Below, in pieces: positions 1 to 8,757 of a stretch of DNA of 64,000 bases (position 1 is the stretch's first letter; each line of letters starts with the position of its first letter). Below the pieces are notes generated by a model that had not been told where the DNA came from, did no database searches, and saw nothing but the letters and a program-made list of their open reading frames with translations. Source of the DNA: Amoebophrya sp. A120 (lineage: Eukaryota > Sar > Dinophyceae > Syndiniales > Amoebophryaceae). Made by a program: the position numbers and the translations under genes. The stretch covers positions 7,308,989-7,372,988 of the forward strand of contig CAJINV010000005.1 of NCBI GenBank assembly GCA_905178155.1. Direction: 5' to 3'.

Positions 1-62
1 GGTCAACTTCTACGTCTACTACGACGCAGAAGAAGGAAGGCGAGCGACTAATCTCCGATGAG

Positions 63-1406
63 ATGCACGATCGAACTGTTCAGAACGCGTGCAAAATTGA
101 TGAACTCCATGTGCGATTTTTCAATAATGGCGTTGAACGTGAAGAAGAACTACCTGTACGATGCCGCGATAGCAACGATGCAGTTGAGAAAGAACTTCCT
201 GTACGATTTTCCAATAGCACGACTAACGAATTAGTAGAAGAGCTTCCTGTACGATTTTCGAACTCCCAGAAAGGCCTTGCAGTCGAGGACTGCAACACAG
301 TAACCCCCTGCCCACCATGTACAATTTCGCACTCACCTCGTTGTACGATGCCGCCCGCGGCTCCCTGGAAAAATCAAGAACATCCCGTAAAAGGTGCCAG
401 CGCGCTGGAAGAAGTCCCTCAGCAGGATACAAAGACTGCGCTTGACTCGCGGACTCCGCTCGTCACGTCAGAAGCAGTCGGTAGCAGCAGCACTGGCTGC
501 GCATCTTCCAGTCAACGTCAGGACCAGTTGCAGCACAGCCTCCCCACAAGATACCCACTTCGAGTTGCTTCATCACTGGCGAGCCCAGCCAGGCGGGAGC
601 TAGCAACCAAATTTCAGAACAAGCACTATGTAGACCGTTGGGAGGAGTTAATGAAGTCCGGGGTGGACGCTTCCTGCTTCTGCGCTCCGGAGAGAGACAA
701 CAAGCGAAGGGTTTATTTGAGGGATGAATTCGAAGAAGAGTCGGACTCGTGGTCAGACGATGACCAGCATGCCACAAGCCAACCGCAGCAAGTCGCAGAT
801 ACGCCTAAAGGCGATGAAGGTGCCGGGCCTAGTGCCGGGTGTAGGTACAAGCACCTGTCCCGGTCCCAGGTGCTCTCACTGAGGCAGAGAGGCGTTTATA
901 TGTCGATAGACGCTGCCTCAGTGCGAGAGCATGTATCTTTGGCGCTGCAGTTCAAATTTCCAGAGATCGCTCCCGACCCATTGCCACTAGACCTTCTGGA
1001 GGCGGTGGAGTTCTCCGCCGAGGACGTGAGCAAAAGGCAGAAGGCCCGGCGGGCCGCACTGGATTATTGGGCCGGTAGAAAAGAGGTCCTGAAGGTCGGA
1101 GACTGGCCAGACAGCAGACCGGAACTCAATCGCATCGAGTACAGGCTGATGCAGGAGATGATGGAGATGGTCGGGATCTTCGGCGGGCGCCTCGTGGAGC
1201 GCCTGGAGATCGGTTTTCCGGTTGTTGGGGTTTTCGACGAGCCTGCAGTGTTCGAACGAAAAAACAGGTCTCGTCCCATAACCACTGTTGGTGAGCTCTG
1301 CAATAGCCGCGAGCAGATCCTTCGCGACATCGCTCGAATAGCCGGGCGCGAAGAGCCCGAGGGAGGAGTCAGAGCGAATTTGGGCGAGCTTCATCGAGGA
1401 ATGTGA
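63..1406 (+). CDS. gag-like ORF1 of tyrosine-recombinase retroelement
   Basis: Open frame of 447 codons directly upstream of a reverse transcriptase ORF, in the position of the capsid-like ORF1 of DIRS/PAT-type elements. No zinc knuckle or other recognisable domain is visible. The N-terminal 70 residues contain four imperfect copies of an ELPVRF-NS peptide, the middle is Ser/Gln-rich, and the C-terminal half (from about residue 270) is a charged, probably helical region. It ends at a TGA at 1404-1406. The reverse transcriptase frame is already open from about 1342, so the two frames overlap by about 65 bases in a +1 relation. The true start may lie upstream of the window. The assignment to gag is from position only. 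Confidence 0.5.
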   Translation: MHDRTVQNACKIDELHVRFFNNGVEREEELPVRCRDSNDAVEKELPVRFSNSTTNELVEELPVRFSNSQKGLAVEDCNTVTPCPPCTISHSPRCTMPPAAPWKNQEHPVKGASALEEVPQQDTKTALDSRTPLVTSEAVGSSSTGCASSSQRQDQLQHSLPTRYPLRVASSLASPARRELATKFQNKHYVDRWEELMKSGVDASCFCAPERDNKRRVYLRDEFEEESDSWSDDDQHATSQPQQVADTPKGDEGAGPSAGCRYKHLSRSQVLSLRQRGVYMSIDAASVREHVSLALQFKFPEIAPDPLPLDLLEAVEFSAEDVSKRQKARRAALDYWAGRKEVLKVGDWPDSRPELNRIEYRLMQEMMEMVGIFGGRLVERLEIGFPVVGVFDEPAVFERKNRSRPITTVGELCNSREQILRDIARIAGREEPEGGVRANLGELHRGM

Positions 1407-2841
1407 AGCTGGGGCATTGGATGGCCCCTACGACCTTGATTGCCCGCACGAGAGGAGCAACCTGCCGGAGGACTTTCTCCCGCTGCGCCGCTTTATCGTC
1501 ACGCAGAATTCGCATTCGGGGTCAACTCAGACTTACCGCACGAAGCACCGCCCGTGCGACAATGCAAAGAGGAGCCGCCTGAACGATGGCTGTGCCGTCC
1601 GCACACCCATCCAGTTGATGGGGGGCGAGCACTTGAACGCGACGGCCATCGGGCTATTGCGGGCGCTGCGTAGGTCGACACCACAAGGGGAACCGGTCCC
1701 GGGGGTGAGTTTTATCAAAAAGGACATGAAGAAAGCCTATCGGCAGCTTCTTGCCTACCACCGGTTTGTGGTAGTTGTTGCGAAACACCCGACGACAGGC
1801 AGGCTGCATGGGGCCACGGCCCGGGCTCTCCTATTCGGAGAGGAAGCGGCCGTCATCAACTTCAACATCTACAGCCTAGTTGCGGTTGCGCTCGGCAGGA
1901 GGATCCTGCGACTCCCCCTGACAAGTTACTTCGACGACTTCGCCAACCCCATAGTCTCGGCCGACGTTCTGCAGGCGTCGGCGGATCTTGATCAACTGTT
2001 CTCGTCCTTGCTCCGGATCACATTCGAACCGGACAAGGACGAGATCGGTGAGACCATCAGGTTCCTGGGGGTTTTTCACAGTTTTACCCGCGCCGGAATC
2101 GCCTGCGCGGTTTGTCCCGTGCGGGCTGCTGAGTTGCGGAAGCAACTCAAGCACGCCCTGCACACGGACGCGCTCCGCCGCGACGCGGCGGAGTCGCTGG
2201 CCGGCGCCTTAAGCTTCGCGTGCGGCGCAAACTTTGGTAGAATTGGCAGGGCGTGGCTGGTGCCGATTTATGGACGGGCCCACGCCGCATACAGCGGCGG
2301 AAGGCTCGGGAAAAGACTCCGCCGGGCGCTTGAGTGGTTCGACCAGAACCTGACGCAGTTCAGGTTTACGTGCCCAGTGGAAGCGCACAAAGATACCGCA
2401 GTCGTGTACACCGACGCCTCCGGGCCCGGCCTCATGGGGGTCGTGGTTTTCGTAAATGGCCAGCGGCTGGCCTTGTCGCAGTGGTCGGAACGGTTCGGGA
2501 TGACAATCGAATACTACGAGGCCGAGGCGGTCCTCGTGGCCCTCGTTCGCTTCGCTGATCTCCTCCGGGGTAAAAATATCCTTATGTTGATCGATAACGA
2601 ATCGGCGCAATGTGCTTGTCAAAATGGCACAAGTGACGCCGAACCCGTGTGCGACCTCGTCGGCCGTATTTGGTCGGCCCTTCTCGGTCTCAGTGCCGAA
2701 ATTTGGTTCGAGCGGGTGGAATCCGCCCGCAACATTGCGGACGGCCCTTCGAGGGATTTCTGGGCCGAAATAGAGGCGCTAGGGATTCGAATTGTTGAAA
2801 AAGCTGCCATCCCGCCGGGGATGAAGCTGAAGGATTTATGA
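1342..2841 (+). CDS. Reverse transcriptase-RNase H of DIRS-like element
   Basis: Copies element RNA into DNA. The first ATG is at 1417, but the frame is open from about 1342 and codes an RT-like N-terminus there (FIEECEAGALDGPYD), so translation probably enters by frameshift from ORF1. RT signs are RPCDNAKRSRLND (a DIRS-type counterpart of the R-x-IDD-x-S-x-N motif), the catalytic aspartate region KKDMKKAYRQL, and SYFDDFANP (a YxDD-type box). RNase H follows with YTDASGPG, YYEAEAVLVAL, LIDNESAQ and NIADGPSRDF, which supply the acidic residues. No integrase is fused, as expected for elements that use a tyrosine recombinase. Coding looks intact. Confidence 0.85.
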   Translation, partial: PGAKSPREESERIWASFIEECEAGALDGPYDLDCPHERSNLPEDFLPLRRFIVTQNSHSGSTQTYRTKHRPCDNAKRSRLNDGCAVRTPIQLMGGEHLNATAIGLLRALRRSTPQGEPVPGVSFIKKDMKKAYRQLLAYHRFVVVVAKHPTTGRLHGATARALLFGEEAAVINFNIYSLVAVALGRRILRLPLTSYFDDFANPIVSADVLQASADLDQLFSSLLRITFEPDKDEIGETIRFLGVFHSFTRAGIACAVCPVRAAELRKQLKHALHTDALRRDAAESLAGALSFACGANFGRIGRAWLVPIYGRAHAAYSGGRLGKRLRRALEWFDQNLTQFRFTCPVEAHKDTAVVYTDASGPGLMGVVVFVNGQRLALSQWSERFGMTIEYYEAEAVLVALVRFADLLRGKNILMLIDNESAQCACQNGTSDAEPVCDLVGRIWSALLGLSAEIWFERVESARNIADGPSRDFWAEIEALGIRIVEKAAIPPGMKLKDL

Positions 2842-3991
2842 TGAAAAGCGTGAAAGAAAGAACGAAGCCTATTGCTGTTGTACAATTTGAAGCCGTAGCT
2901 TTCTGTAAGATGATTCACACCGTGTGCAATGATCTCGATTGTTTCCAGAAGATGACCCGTGTGTGATGATCTCGATTGCGATGCCCTACCTTCCTTGCAC
3001 GATAAGCCGTGGAATGCGGCCGATAGATGCTTCAGATAGAACTTCAACAATCAGACTGAATGATAAATAGGGTGCCGCACGGCACCGAGGACACTCGCAG
3101 CAGCGTGTCGTGCTGAAATTTGAAAAACTTCCTCTACTTCTTGTTTGATGATGATAGCAACCCCACAGTCAAACTCGTCACTCTGCTCTACCGACTAGAA
3201 TTTAACGGACCCGCTCTCGCAACGTTCTCGGTTGTTTCTCCTTTGCTTTCGCATGGCCCGTTTGCCTACCTCATTTCCGAGCGACTTAAACATAAAGAAG
3301 TTCTATTTTTCTACTTAGCCCTAGGTTTCTGAAAGATGTCGTCCTCCTCAGTTGCGCCGACAGCTGAGCAGATCCAAAAGGAGCGCCAGCGGCGGGACTT
3401 GATCGCCGTCTTCAGGAACTGCTCGTGGTTTGATGAGCGCTTCATTTTATCGTTTCGGGCGACGGCGCTCCCCCTTACCAAGAGGCAAAAAACTTCCCTT
3501 CAGCAGCTGCAGCAGCTTGAGCTGGATAGAACAAGGGAGCAGCGTCTCGGTATAGTTTGAGCGTTCATTGCAAATCTGTTATGCGCAGTTCCACCCTGCG
3601 TGGGCGTTCCGCTCGGAAATGCCGTCCCATAATTTTCGCTCCTACACAAGATGCAAGCCAGAACTTAGATCATGAACGCATGCGCGAACTCTAGTGGCTC
3701 TTTCTAGTTGAAAGCCGCAGCTCTTTGTAGTTGAAACAAGCTACGCCCGCTGTTGGGGTGGTCGGGGGGCCGACGGAGTGGTGAGCCCTCCCCGACCGGA
3801 TACAGTTCGCGCGAGGATTCGCCCCGCACGGCATGCGCCCGTGGCAGGGGTCACGCTCCACTTTGTGTCGTCGCGTGACCCTCAACTCTTCGTCCTGCCC
3901 GGCCACCTAGAATATGGTGGCTGGGCCGGGCAGCACCTTAGACGGTCGACGCACTCGGCGATTGGGTATTGTGATATGCGGCGACCGGGAA
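2842..3991 (+). other. Spacer between RT-RH and recombinase region
   Basis: About 1.15 kb. A 74-codon ORF at 3336-3560 (begins MSSSSVAPTAEQ, Gln/Leu-rich, probably helical) could be a small element protein, but nothing confirms it. A second short ORF at 3120-3332 is hydrophobic and unsupported. No other feature is seen. Confidence 0.3.
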
Positions 3992-4264
3992 TGATACAAA
4001 ATCACCTCGTGCGCACGCACGTCCTACCCAAAACAGCTCCCTACGAGCAATTTTGTGCGCGTCGTGAAAGCGCAGAGCAGCTCGCAGCTGCCTTCTTCTC
4101 GCAGCTCGTAGGTGCTCCTCTAGTGCGCGACCCGCATTTAGAGCGGAATTTGTGTTCGCGCTACGAACGCGCCAGTGCTAGACCTCAGCGCGAGGCCATC
4201 GACCAGGTGCACACCGAGTCGTGTGTCAGCTCGGGCGAACTTAGCTCTTTATCGATTGAGAATA
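3992..4264 (+). repeat. 273-bp direct repeat, copy 1
   Basis: Matches 5801-6073 and 8357-8629 with only a few substitutions; it begins TGATACAAAATCACCTCG and ends ATCGATTGAGAATA. Copies 1 and 2 bracket the recombinase ORF. Split direct repeats are typical of tyrosine-recombinase retroelements of the PAT/Ngaro type, so this is probably a terminal or internal repeat of that element. The 5' counterpart would lie left of the window. Confidence 0.75.
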
Positions 4265-4368
4265 AAAAACTAATGTTCGTTTCACTTGTTAAATTATGGT
4301 TAATTTTGGTCGCGAAATCGATCGCCTTTAGAGCGTGCGCAGGCGCGAAGAGTCGCGCGCGCACGCAC

Positions 4369-5724
4369 ATGCGCAAGGCAGCAAGCGCTGCACTTGTCGC
4401 ACTTACACTACGCATGTCATGCGTATTCGCGCCACGCCCGCCCGCCCGTACTTTTGATACAGATGCTTGCAACCCCTTCGCAATCAATTGTTTTACAGAT
4501 TCCGCTCGGACTGAGTTGAGCTGGAGCGTGGACGAAGCAATCCGGCTCTTCGACGCTGGGGGCGATTGCGATGAAGAAGTGAACCCACTTCATGAACGCA
4601 CTACATTGGCCAAGAAGTTACGGACCCTCAACGGCGAGAGCAAAGCGGCGCAAGCCGCGCTGTTGGACGACAGGGCCGACAAATTAGTGGTGAACTCTTT
4701 GGCGGCCTCATCGCGCGTCGGCTACTCGTCCGCGCTTCGGAATTGGGAAAAATTTTGCAAGGCGCGAAACATCGCGGCCTTCCCTATCCAGTTCGCGGAG
4801 GTCCGGCGGTTCCTTTCGCTGGCTAATACCAGTGAGTCCGCCACTCAGTGGCTGGCTGCCTTGAAAAAGGCCTGCGTGGTCATCCGGGCACCCTTCTCCT
4901 TCGCCCCCTTCGAGGAGTTGGAAATTAGCACGCTGATCCAGGGGATCAAGAAGCAGCAGCCGCTGCAGAAGAAGGCGGTCGCGATACTCGGCCCGCACCT
5001 GTCGCTCATCTTGAGCGCCGCAGAGAAGGAGGAAAAAACGGAGCAGGCGATGCTGCTCGCCACGGGGTACTGCTTCCTCATGCGGGTGCAGAATGAGTGC
5101 GTCCCCCTGGAGCGGGCGACGGAAGAGATTCAAGCGATGTCTAGGCCGAGGCCCCAGGATGTTCGCACCGCCGGAAAGCATTCCGCCGTCATTGTCCGCG
5201 ATGACGCCCTGGAGATTATCCTGGCCTCCAGGAAGCAGGAGCAGAGGGGCGTGAAGCTTTCCCGGGGTTGCTTCTGTGGAGGCTTCGATGTTTTTTCGGA
5301 CTATTGCCCCGTCCACGTGCTCGGCAAATTTGTACAAAGCGTCGCACCAGGTGCGCGCCTCTTCCCGAACTGCAGCTATGTCGGCACGCTGCAGCATCTC
5401 CGGGAGGCCTTTGTGAGTCTCGGCCTTCAGGCCCATGGCAAGCCCGGTACTCAATCCCTCCGCCGGGGGGCGCTGCAAACTATGGAGTCGATTAACCCAA
5501 ACGCGACCCAGCTGCTGTCGCTGGGGGACTGGTCTTCGTCCGCAATTCAGGAATACAGGGACCAGCGGCGCACCGAAGCGATCGCGGTCCAGAACACCTT
5601 CCTCCCGCTCGCCCGCGATGGCGAAAGTGACTCCGATTCCGAAGACCCCCCGCCGGCCACCAGCGGCGGGGGCAGCGATGTTGAGGGCGGGCCGCCGGTG
5701 AACGCCGGGCCCCCTCTCACTTAG
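4369..5724 (+). CDS. Tyrosine recombinase of DIRS/PAT-like retroelement (copy 1)
   Basis: Integrates the circular DNA intermediate by site-specific recombination. The frame is open from 3778; I take the ATG at 4369, with 4412 also possible. A SAM-like N-terminal helical domain starts about SRVGYSSALRNWEKF. The catalytic part has an Arg in YCFLMRVQNE, the SLRRGAL box (second Arg, with Ser-Leu where His-x-x-Arg is usual), GDWSSSAIQEY with the likely nucleophilic Tyr, and an acidic, Pro/Gly-rich C-terminus. It lies between two copies of the 273-bp repeat and downstream of a DIRS-like RT. The downstream copy (6925-8280) looks identical. Confidence 0.82.
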   Translation: MRKAASAALVALTLRMSCVFAPRPPARTFDTDACNPFAINCFTDSARTELSWSVDEAIRLFDAGGDCDEEVNPLHERTTLAKKLRTLNGESKAAQAALLDDRADKLVVNSLAASSRVGYSSALRNWEKFCKARNIAAFPIQFAEVRRFLSLANTSESATQWLAALKKACVVIRAPFSFAPFEELEISTLIQGIKKQQPLQKKAVAILGPHLSLILSAAEKEEKTEQAMLLATGYCFLMRVQNECVPLERATEEIQAMSRPRPQDVRTAGKHSAVIVRDDALEIILASRKQEQRGVKLSRGCFCGGFDVFSDYCPVHVLGKFVQSVAPGARLFPNCSYVGTLQHLREAFVSLGLQAHGKPGTQSLRRGALQTMESINPNATQLLSLGDWSSSAIQEYRDQRRTEAIAVQNTFLPLARDGESDSDSEDPPPATSGGGSDVEGGPPVNAGPPLT

Positions 5725-5800
5725 TTTTGATGAAGATGTTTGCTTGAGCTCTCTCGCGACTCTCCCGACCTCGACATGGTCTAACACTTGTGCGCGTTAC

Positions 5801-6073
5801 TGATACAAAATCACCTCGTGCGCACGCACGTCCTACCCAAAACAGCTCCCTACGAGCAATTTTGTGCGCGTCGCGAAAGCGCAGAGCAGCTCGCAGCTGC
5901 CCTCTTCTCGCAGCTCGTAGGTGCGCCTCTAGTGCGCGACCCGCATTTAGAGCGGAATTTGTGTTCGCGCTACGAACGCGCCAGTGCTAGACCCCAGCGC
6001 GAGGTCATCGACCAGGTGCACACCGAGTCGTGTGTCAGCTCGGGCGAACTTAGCTCTTTATCGATTGAGAATA
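5801..6073 (+). repeat. 273-bp direct repeat, copy 2
   Basis: Second copy of the repeat at 3992-4264, placed just after the recombinase ORF. Host introner sequence begins about 6074-6090, so this repeat marks the right end of the retroelement. Confidence 0.75.
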
Positions 6074-6089
6074 TATAAAAAATTAATGA

Positions 6090-6198
6090 AAATCAAAATC
6101 TGTGACGCTAGGGCATGCATCACAGACATCAGGAGTCATGCAAAATGTGCATGACAAACCTGGCAATCTTCCACCAGACCCAGACATTTTTACATTTG
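6090..6198 (+). mobile_element. Right part of A-family introner, host of the retroelement
   Basis: From an AAAATCTGTGA motif to the family-A end CCAGACCCAGACATTTTTAC...TTTGATA. It resembles the right half of the intact introner at 61838-62106. The left half is not in the window, which suggests that the retroelement is inserted in this introner. The same sequence recurs at 8646-8757. Confidence 0.6.
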
Positions 6199-6681
6199 AT
6201 ACGCCTACAGCTCGGGCGAAAACTTTGTCAGGGGCGTGTGCGCTCTGGGAAGGTTGCTCGGCCGCGGTACTAGAAGGACAAGTAGAGCTACAAGCTCTGG
6301 CAGCTTTATCGCGGATTGGAAGCTGCTGGAGGAAGAGTTTGTTCTTCCAGTCGAGGGACAGGAAGCTCCAAGTGGAAGCTCTTTGCGAGTTGAAGGTTTT
6401 GACGTCGATAAGGCTGGTGCAAAAGTTCAGGTGGGTTACGACGCAGCAACGCCTTCTTTTTCCTCGTCCTCCGGAAAGCCAAATAAATGCGGACAACATG
6501 ATTCCCCTGACATTGGCGCTGCCCCTGCCTTGTTCCACCGGTCTCCTGGTGGTGCCGCCGAGATGCGCACCACGAGTCCAGACGAAGAGCTGCGGCGCAT
6601 TTCACAGCGAGGAGCACTAGCTGCTTCCGGAGAGGAACTAGCTGCCTTTGCTGCAACGAAGTCTGGTGCGATGGAAGTGGT

Positions 6682-6835
6682 NNNNNNNNNNNNNNNNNNN
6701 NNNNNNNNNNNNNNNNNNNNNNNNNNNNNNNNNNNNNNNNNNNNNNNNNNNNNNNNNNNNNNNNNNNNNNNNNNNNNNNNNNNNNNNNNNNNNNNNNNNN
6801 NNNNNNNNNNNNNNNNNNNNNNNNNNNNNNNNNNN
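6682..6835. other. Assembly gap (154 N)
   Basis: Run of undetermined bases between the two copies of the 2402-bp duplicated segment. Confidence 0.99.
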
Positions 6836-6924
6836 TTTCACTTGTTAAATTATGGTTAATTTTGGTCGCGAAATCGATCGCCTTTAGAGCGTGCGCAGGC
6901 GCGAAGAGTCGCGCGCGCACGCAC

Positions 6925-8280
6925 ATGCGCAAGGCAGCAAGCGCTGCACTTGTCGCACTTACACTACGCATGTCATGCGTATTCGCGCCACGCCCGCCCG
7001 CCCGTACTTTTGATACAGATGCTTGCAACCCCTTCGCAATCAATTGTTTTACAGATTCCGCTCGGACTGAGTTGAGCTGGAGCGTGGACGAAGCAATCCG
7101 GCTCTTCGACGCTGGGGGCGATTGCGATGAAGAAGTGAACCCACTTCATGAACGCACTACATTGGCCAAGAAGTTACGGACCCTCAACGGCGAGAGCAAA
7201 GCGGCGCAAGCCGCGCTGTTGGACGACAGGGCCGACAAATTAGTGGTGAACTCTTTGGCGGCCTCATCGCGCGTCGGCTACTCGTCCGCGCTTCGGAATT
7301 GGGAAAAATTTTGCAAGGCGCGAAACATCGCGGCCTTCCCTATCCAGTTCGCGGAGGTCCGGCGGTTCCTTTCGCTGGCTAATACCAGTGAGTCCGCCAC
7401 TCAGTGGCTGGCTGCCTTGAAAAAGGCCTGCGTGGTCATCCGGGCACCCTTCTCCTTCGCCCCCTTCGAGGAGTTGGAAATTAGCACGCTGATCCAGGGG
7501 ATCAAGAAGCAGCAGCCGCTGCAGAAGAAGGCGGTCGCGATACTCGGCCCGCACCTGTCGCTCATCTTGAGCGCCGCAGAGAAGGAGGAAAAAACGGAGC
7601 AGGCGATGCTGCTCGCCACGGGGTACTGCTTCCTCATGCGGGTGCAGAATGAGTGCGTCCCCCTGGAGCGGGCGACGGAAGAGATTCAAGCGATGTCTAG
7701 GCCGAGGCCCCAGGATGTTCGCACCGCCGGAAAGCATTCCGCCGTCATTGTCCGCGATGACGCCCTGGAGATTATCCTGGCCTCCAGGAAGCAGGAGCAG
7801 AGGGGCGTGAAGCTTTCCCGGGGTTGCTTCTGTGGAGGCTTCGATGTTTTTTCGGACTATTGCCCCGTCCACGTGCTCGGCAAATTTGTACAAAGCGTCG
7901 CACCAGGTGCGCGCCTCTTCCCGAACTGCAGCTATGTCGGCACGCTGCAGCATCTCCGGGAGGCCTTTGTGAGTCTCGGCCTTCAGGCCCATGGCAAGCC
8001 CGGTACTCAATCCCTCCGCCGGGGGGCGCTGCAAACTATGGAGTCGATTAACCCAAACGCGACCCAGCTGCTGTCGCTGGGGGACTGGTCTTCGTCCGCA
8101 ATTCAGGAATACAGGGACCAGCGGCGCACCGAAGCGATCGCGGTCCAGAACACCTTCCTCCCGCTCGCCCGCGATGGCGAAAGTGACTCCGATTCCGAAG
8201 ACCCCCCGCCGGCCACCAGCGGCGGGGGCAGCGATGTTGAGGGCGGGCCGCCGGTGAACGCCGGGCCCCCTCTCACTTAG
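6925..8280 (+). CDS. Tyrosine recombinase (copy 2, probably the same locus as copy 1)
   Basis: Same ORF as 4369-5724, shifted by 2556. The frame runs from 6862, and the same ATG falls at 6925. Catalytic motifs are the same as in copy 1: Arg in MRVQNE, the SLRRGAL box and GDWSSSAIQEY. If the duplication around the gap is an assembly artefact, the genome holds only one of these ORFs here. Confidence 0.75.
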   Translation: MRKAASAALVALTLRMSCVFAPRPPARTFDTDACNPFAINCFTDSARTELSWSVDEAIRLFDAGGDCDEEVNPLHERTTLAKKLRTLNGESKAAQAALLDDRADKLVVNSLAASSRVGYSSALRNWEKFCKARNIAAFPIQFAEVRRFLSLANTSESATQWLAALKKACVVIRAPFSFAPFEELEISTLIQGIKKQQPLQKKAVAILGPHLSLILSAAEKEEKTEQAMLLATGYCFLMRVQNECVPLERATEEIQAMSRPRPQDVRTAGKHSAVIVRDDALEIILASRKQEQRGVKLSRGCFCGGFDVFSDYCPVHVLGKFVQSVAPGARLFPNCSYVGTLQHLREAFVSLGLQAHGKPGTQSLRRGALQTMESINPNATQLLSLGDWSSSAIQEYRDQRRTEAIAVQNTFLPLARDGESDSDSEDPPPATSGGGSDVEGGPPVNAGPPLT

Positions 8281-8356
8281 TTTTGATGAAGATGTTTGCT
8301 TGAGCTCTCTCGCGACTCTCCCGACCTCGACATGGTCTAACACTTGTGCGCGTTAC

Positions 8357-8629
8357 TGATACAAAATCACCTCGTGCGCACGCACGTCCTACCCAAAACA
8401 GCTCCCTACGAGCAATTTTGTGCGCGTCGCGAAAGCGCAGAGCAGCTCGCAGCTGCCCTCTTCTCGCAGCTCGTAGGTGCGCCTCTAGTGCGCGACCCGC
8501 ATTTAGAGCGGAATTTGTGTTCGCGCTACGAACGCGCCAGTGCTAGACCCCAGCGCGAGGTCATCGACCAGGTGCACACCGAGTCGTGTGTCAGCTCGGG
8601 CGAACTTAGCTCTTTATCGATTGAGAATA
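8357..8629 (+). repeat. 273-bp direct repeat, copy 3
   Basis: Same sequence as 5801-6073; part of the duplicated segment. Right end of the retroelement before the host introner. Confidence 0.75.
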
Positions 8630-8757
8630 TATAAAAAATTAATGAAAATCAAAATCTGTGACGCTAGGGCATGCATCACAGACATCAGGAGTCATGCAAA
8701 ATGTGCATGACAAACCTGGCAATCTTCCACCAGACCCAGACATTTTTACATTTGATA

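Larger units (their letters stand above)
4280..6681 (+). repeat. 2402-bp segment present twice (with 6836-9237)
   Basis: 4280-6681 recurs at 6836-9237 with a constant offset of 2556 and no difference seen by eye. It includes the recombinase ORF, direct repeat copy 2, an introner end and the start of a host exon. The first copy ends exactly at the assembly gap and the second starts exactly after it, the usual sign of two overlapping contigs scaffolded without merging. Confidence 0.85.

Noticed and set aside
4708-5787. Minus-strand 359-codon ORF
   Set aside because: Lies antisense to the recombinase ORF and has no recognisable motif; a GC-driven shadow.
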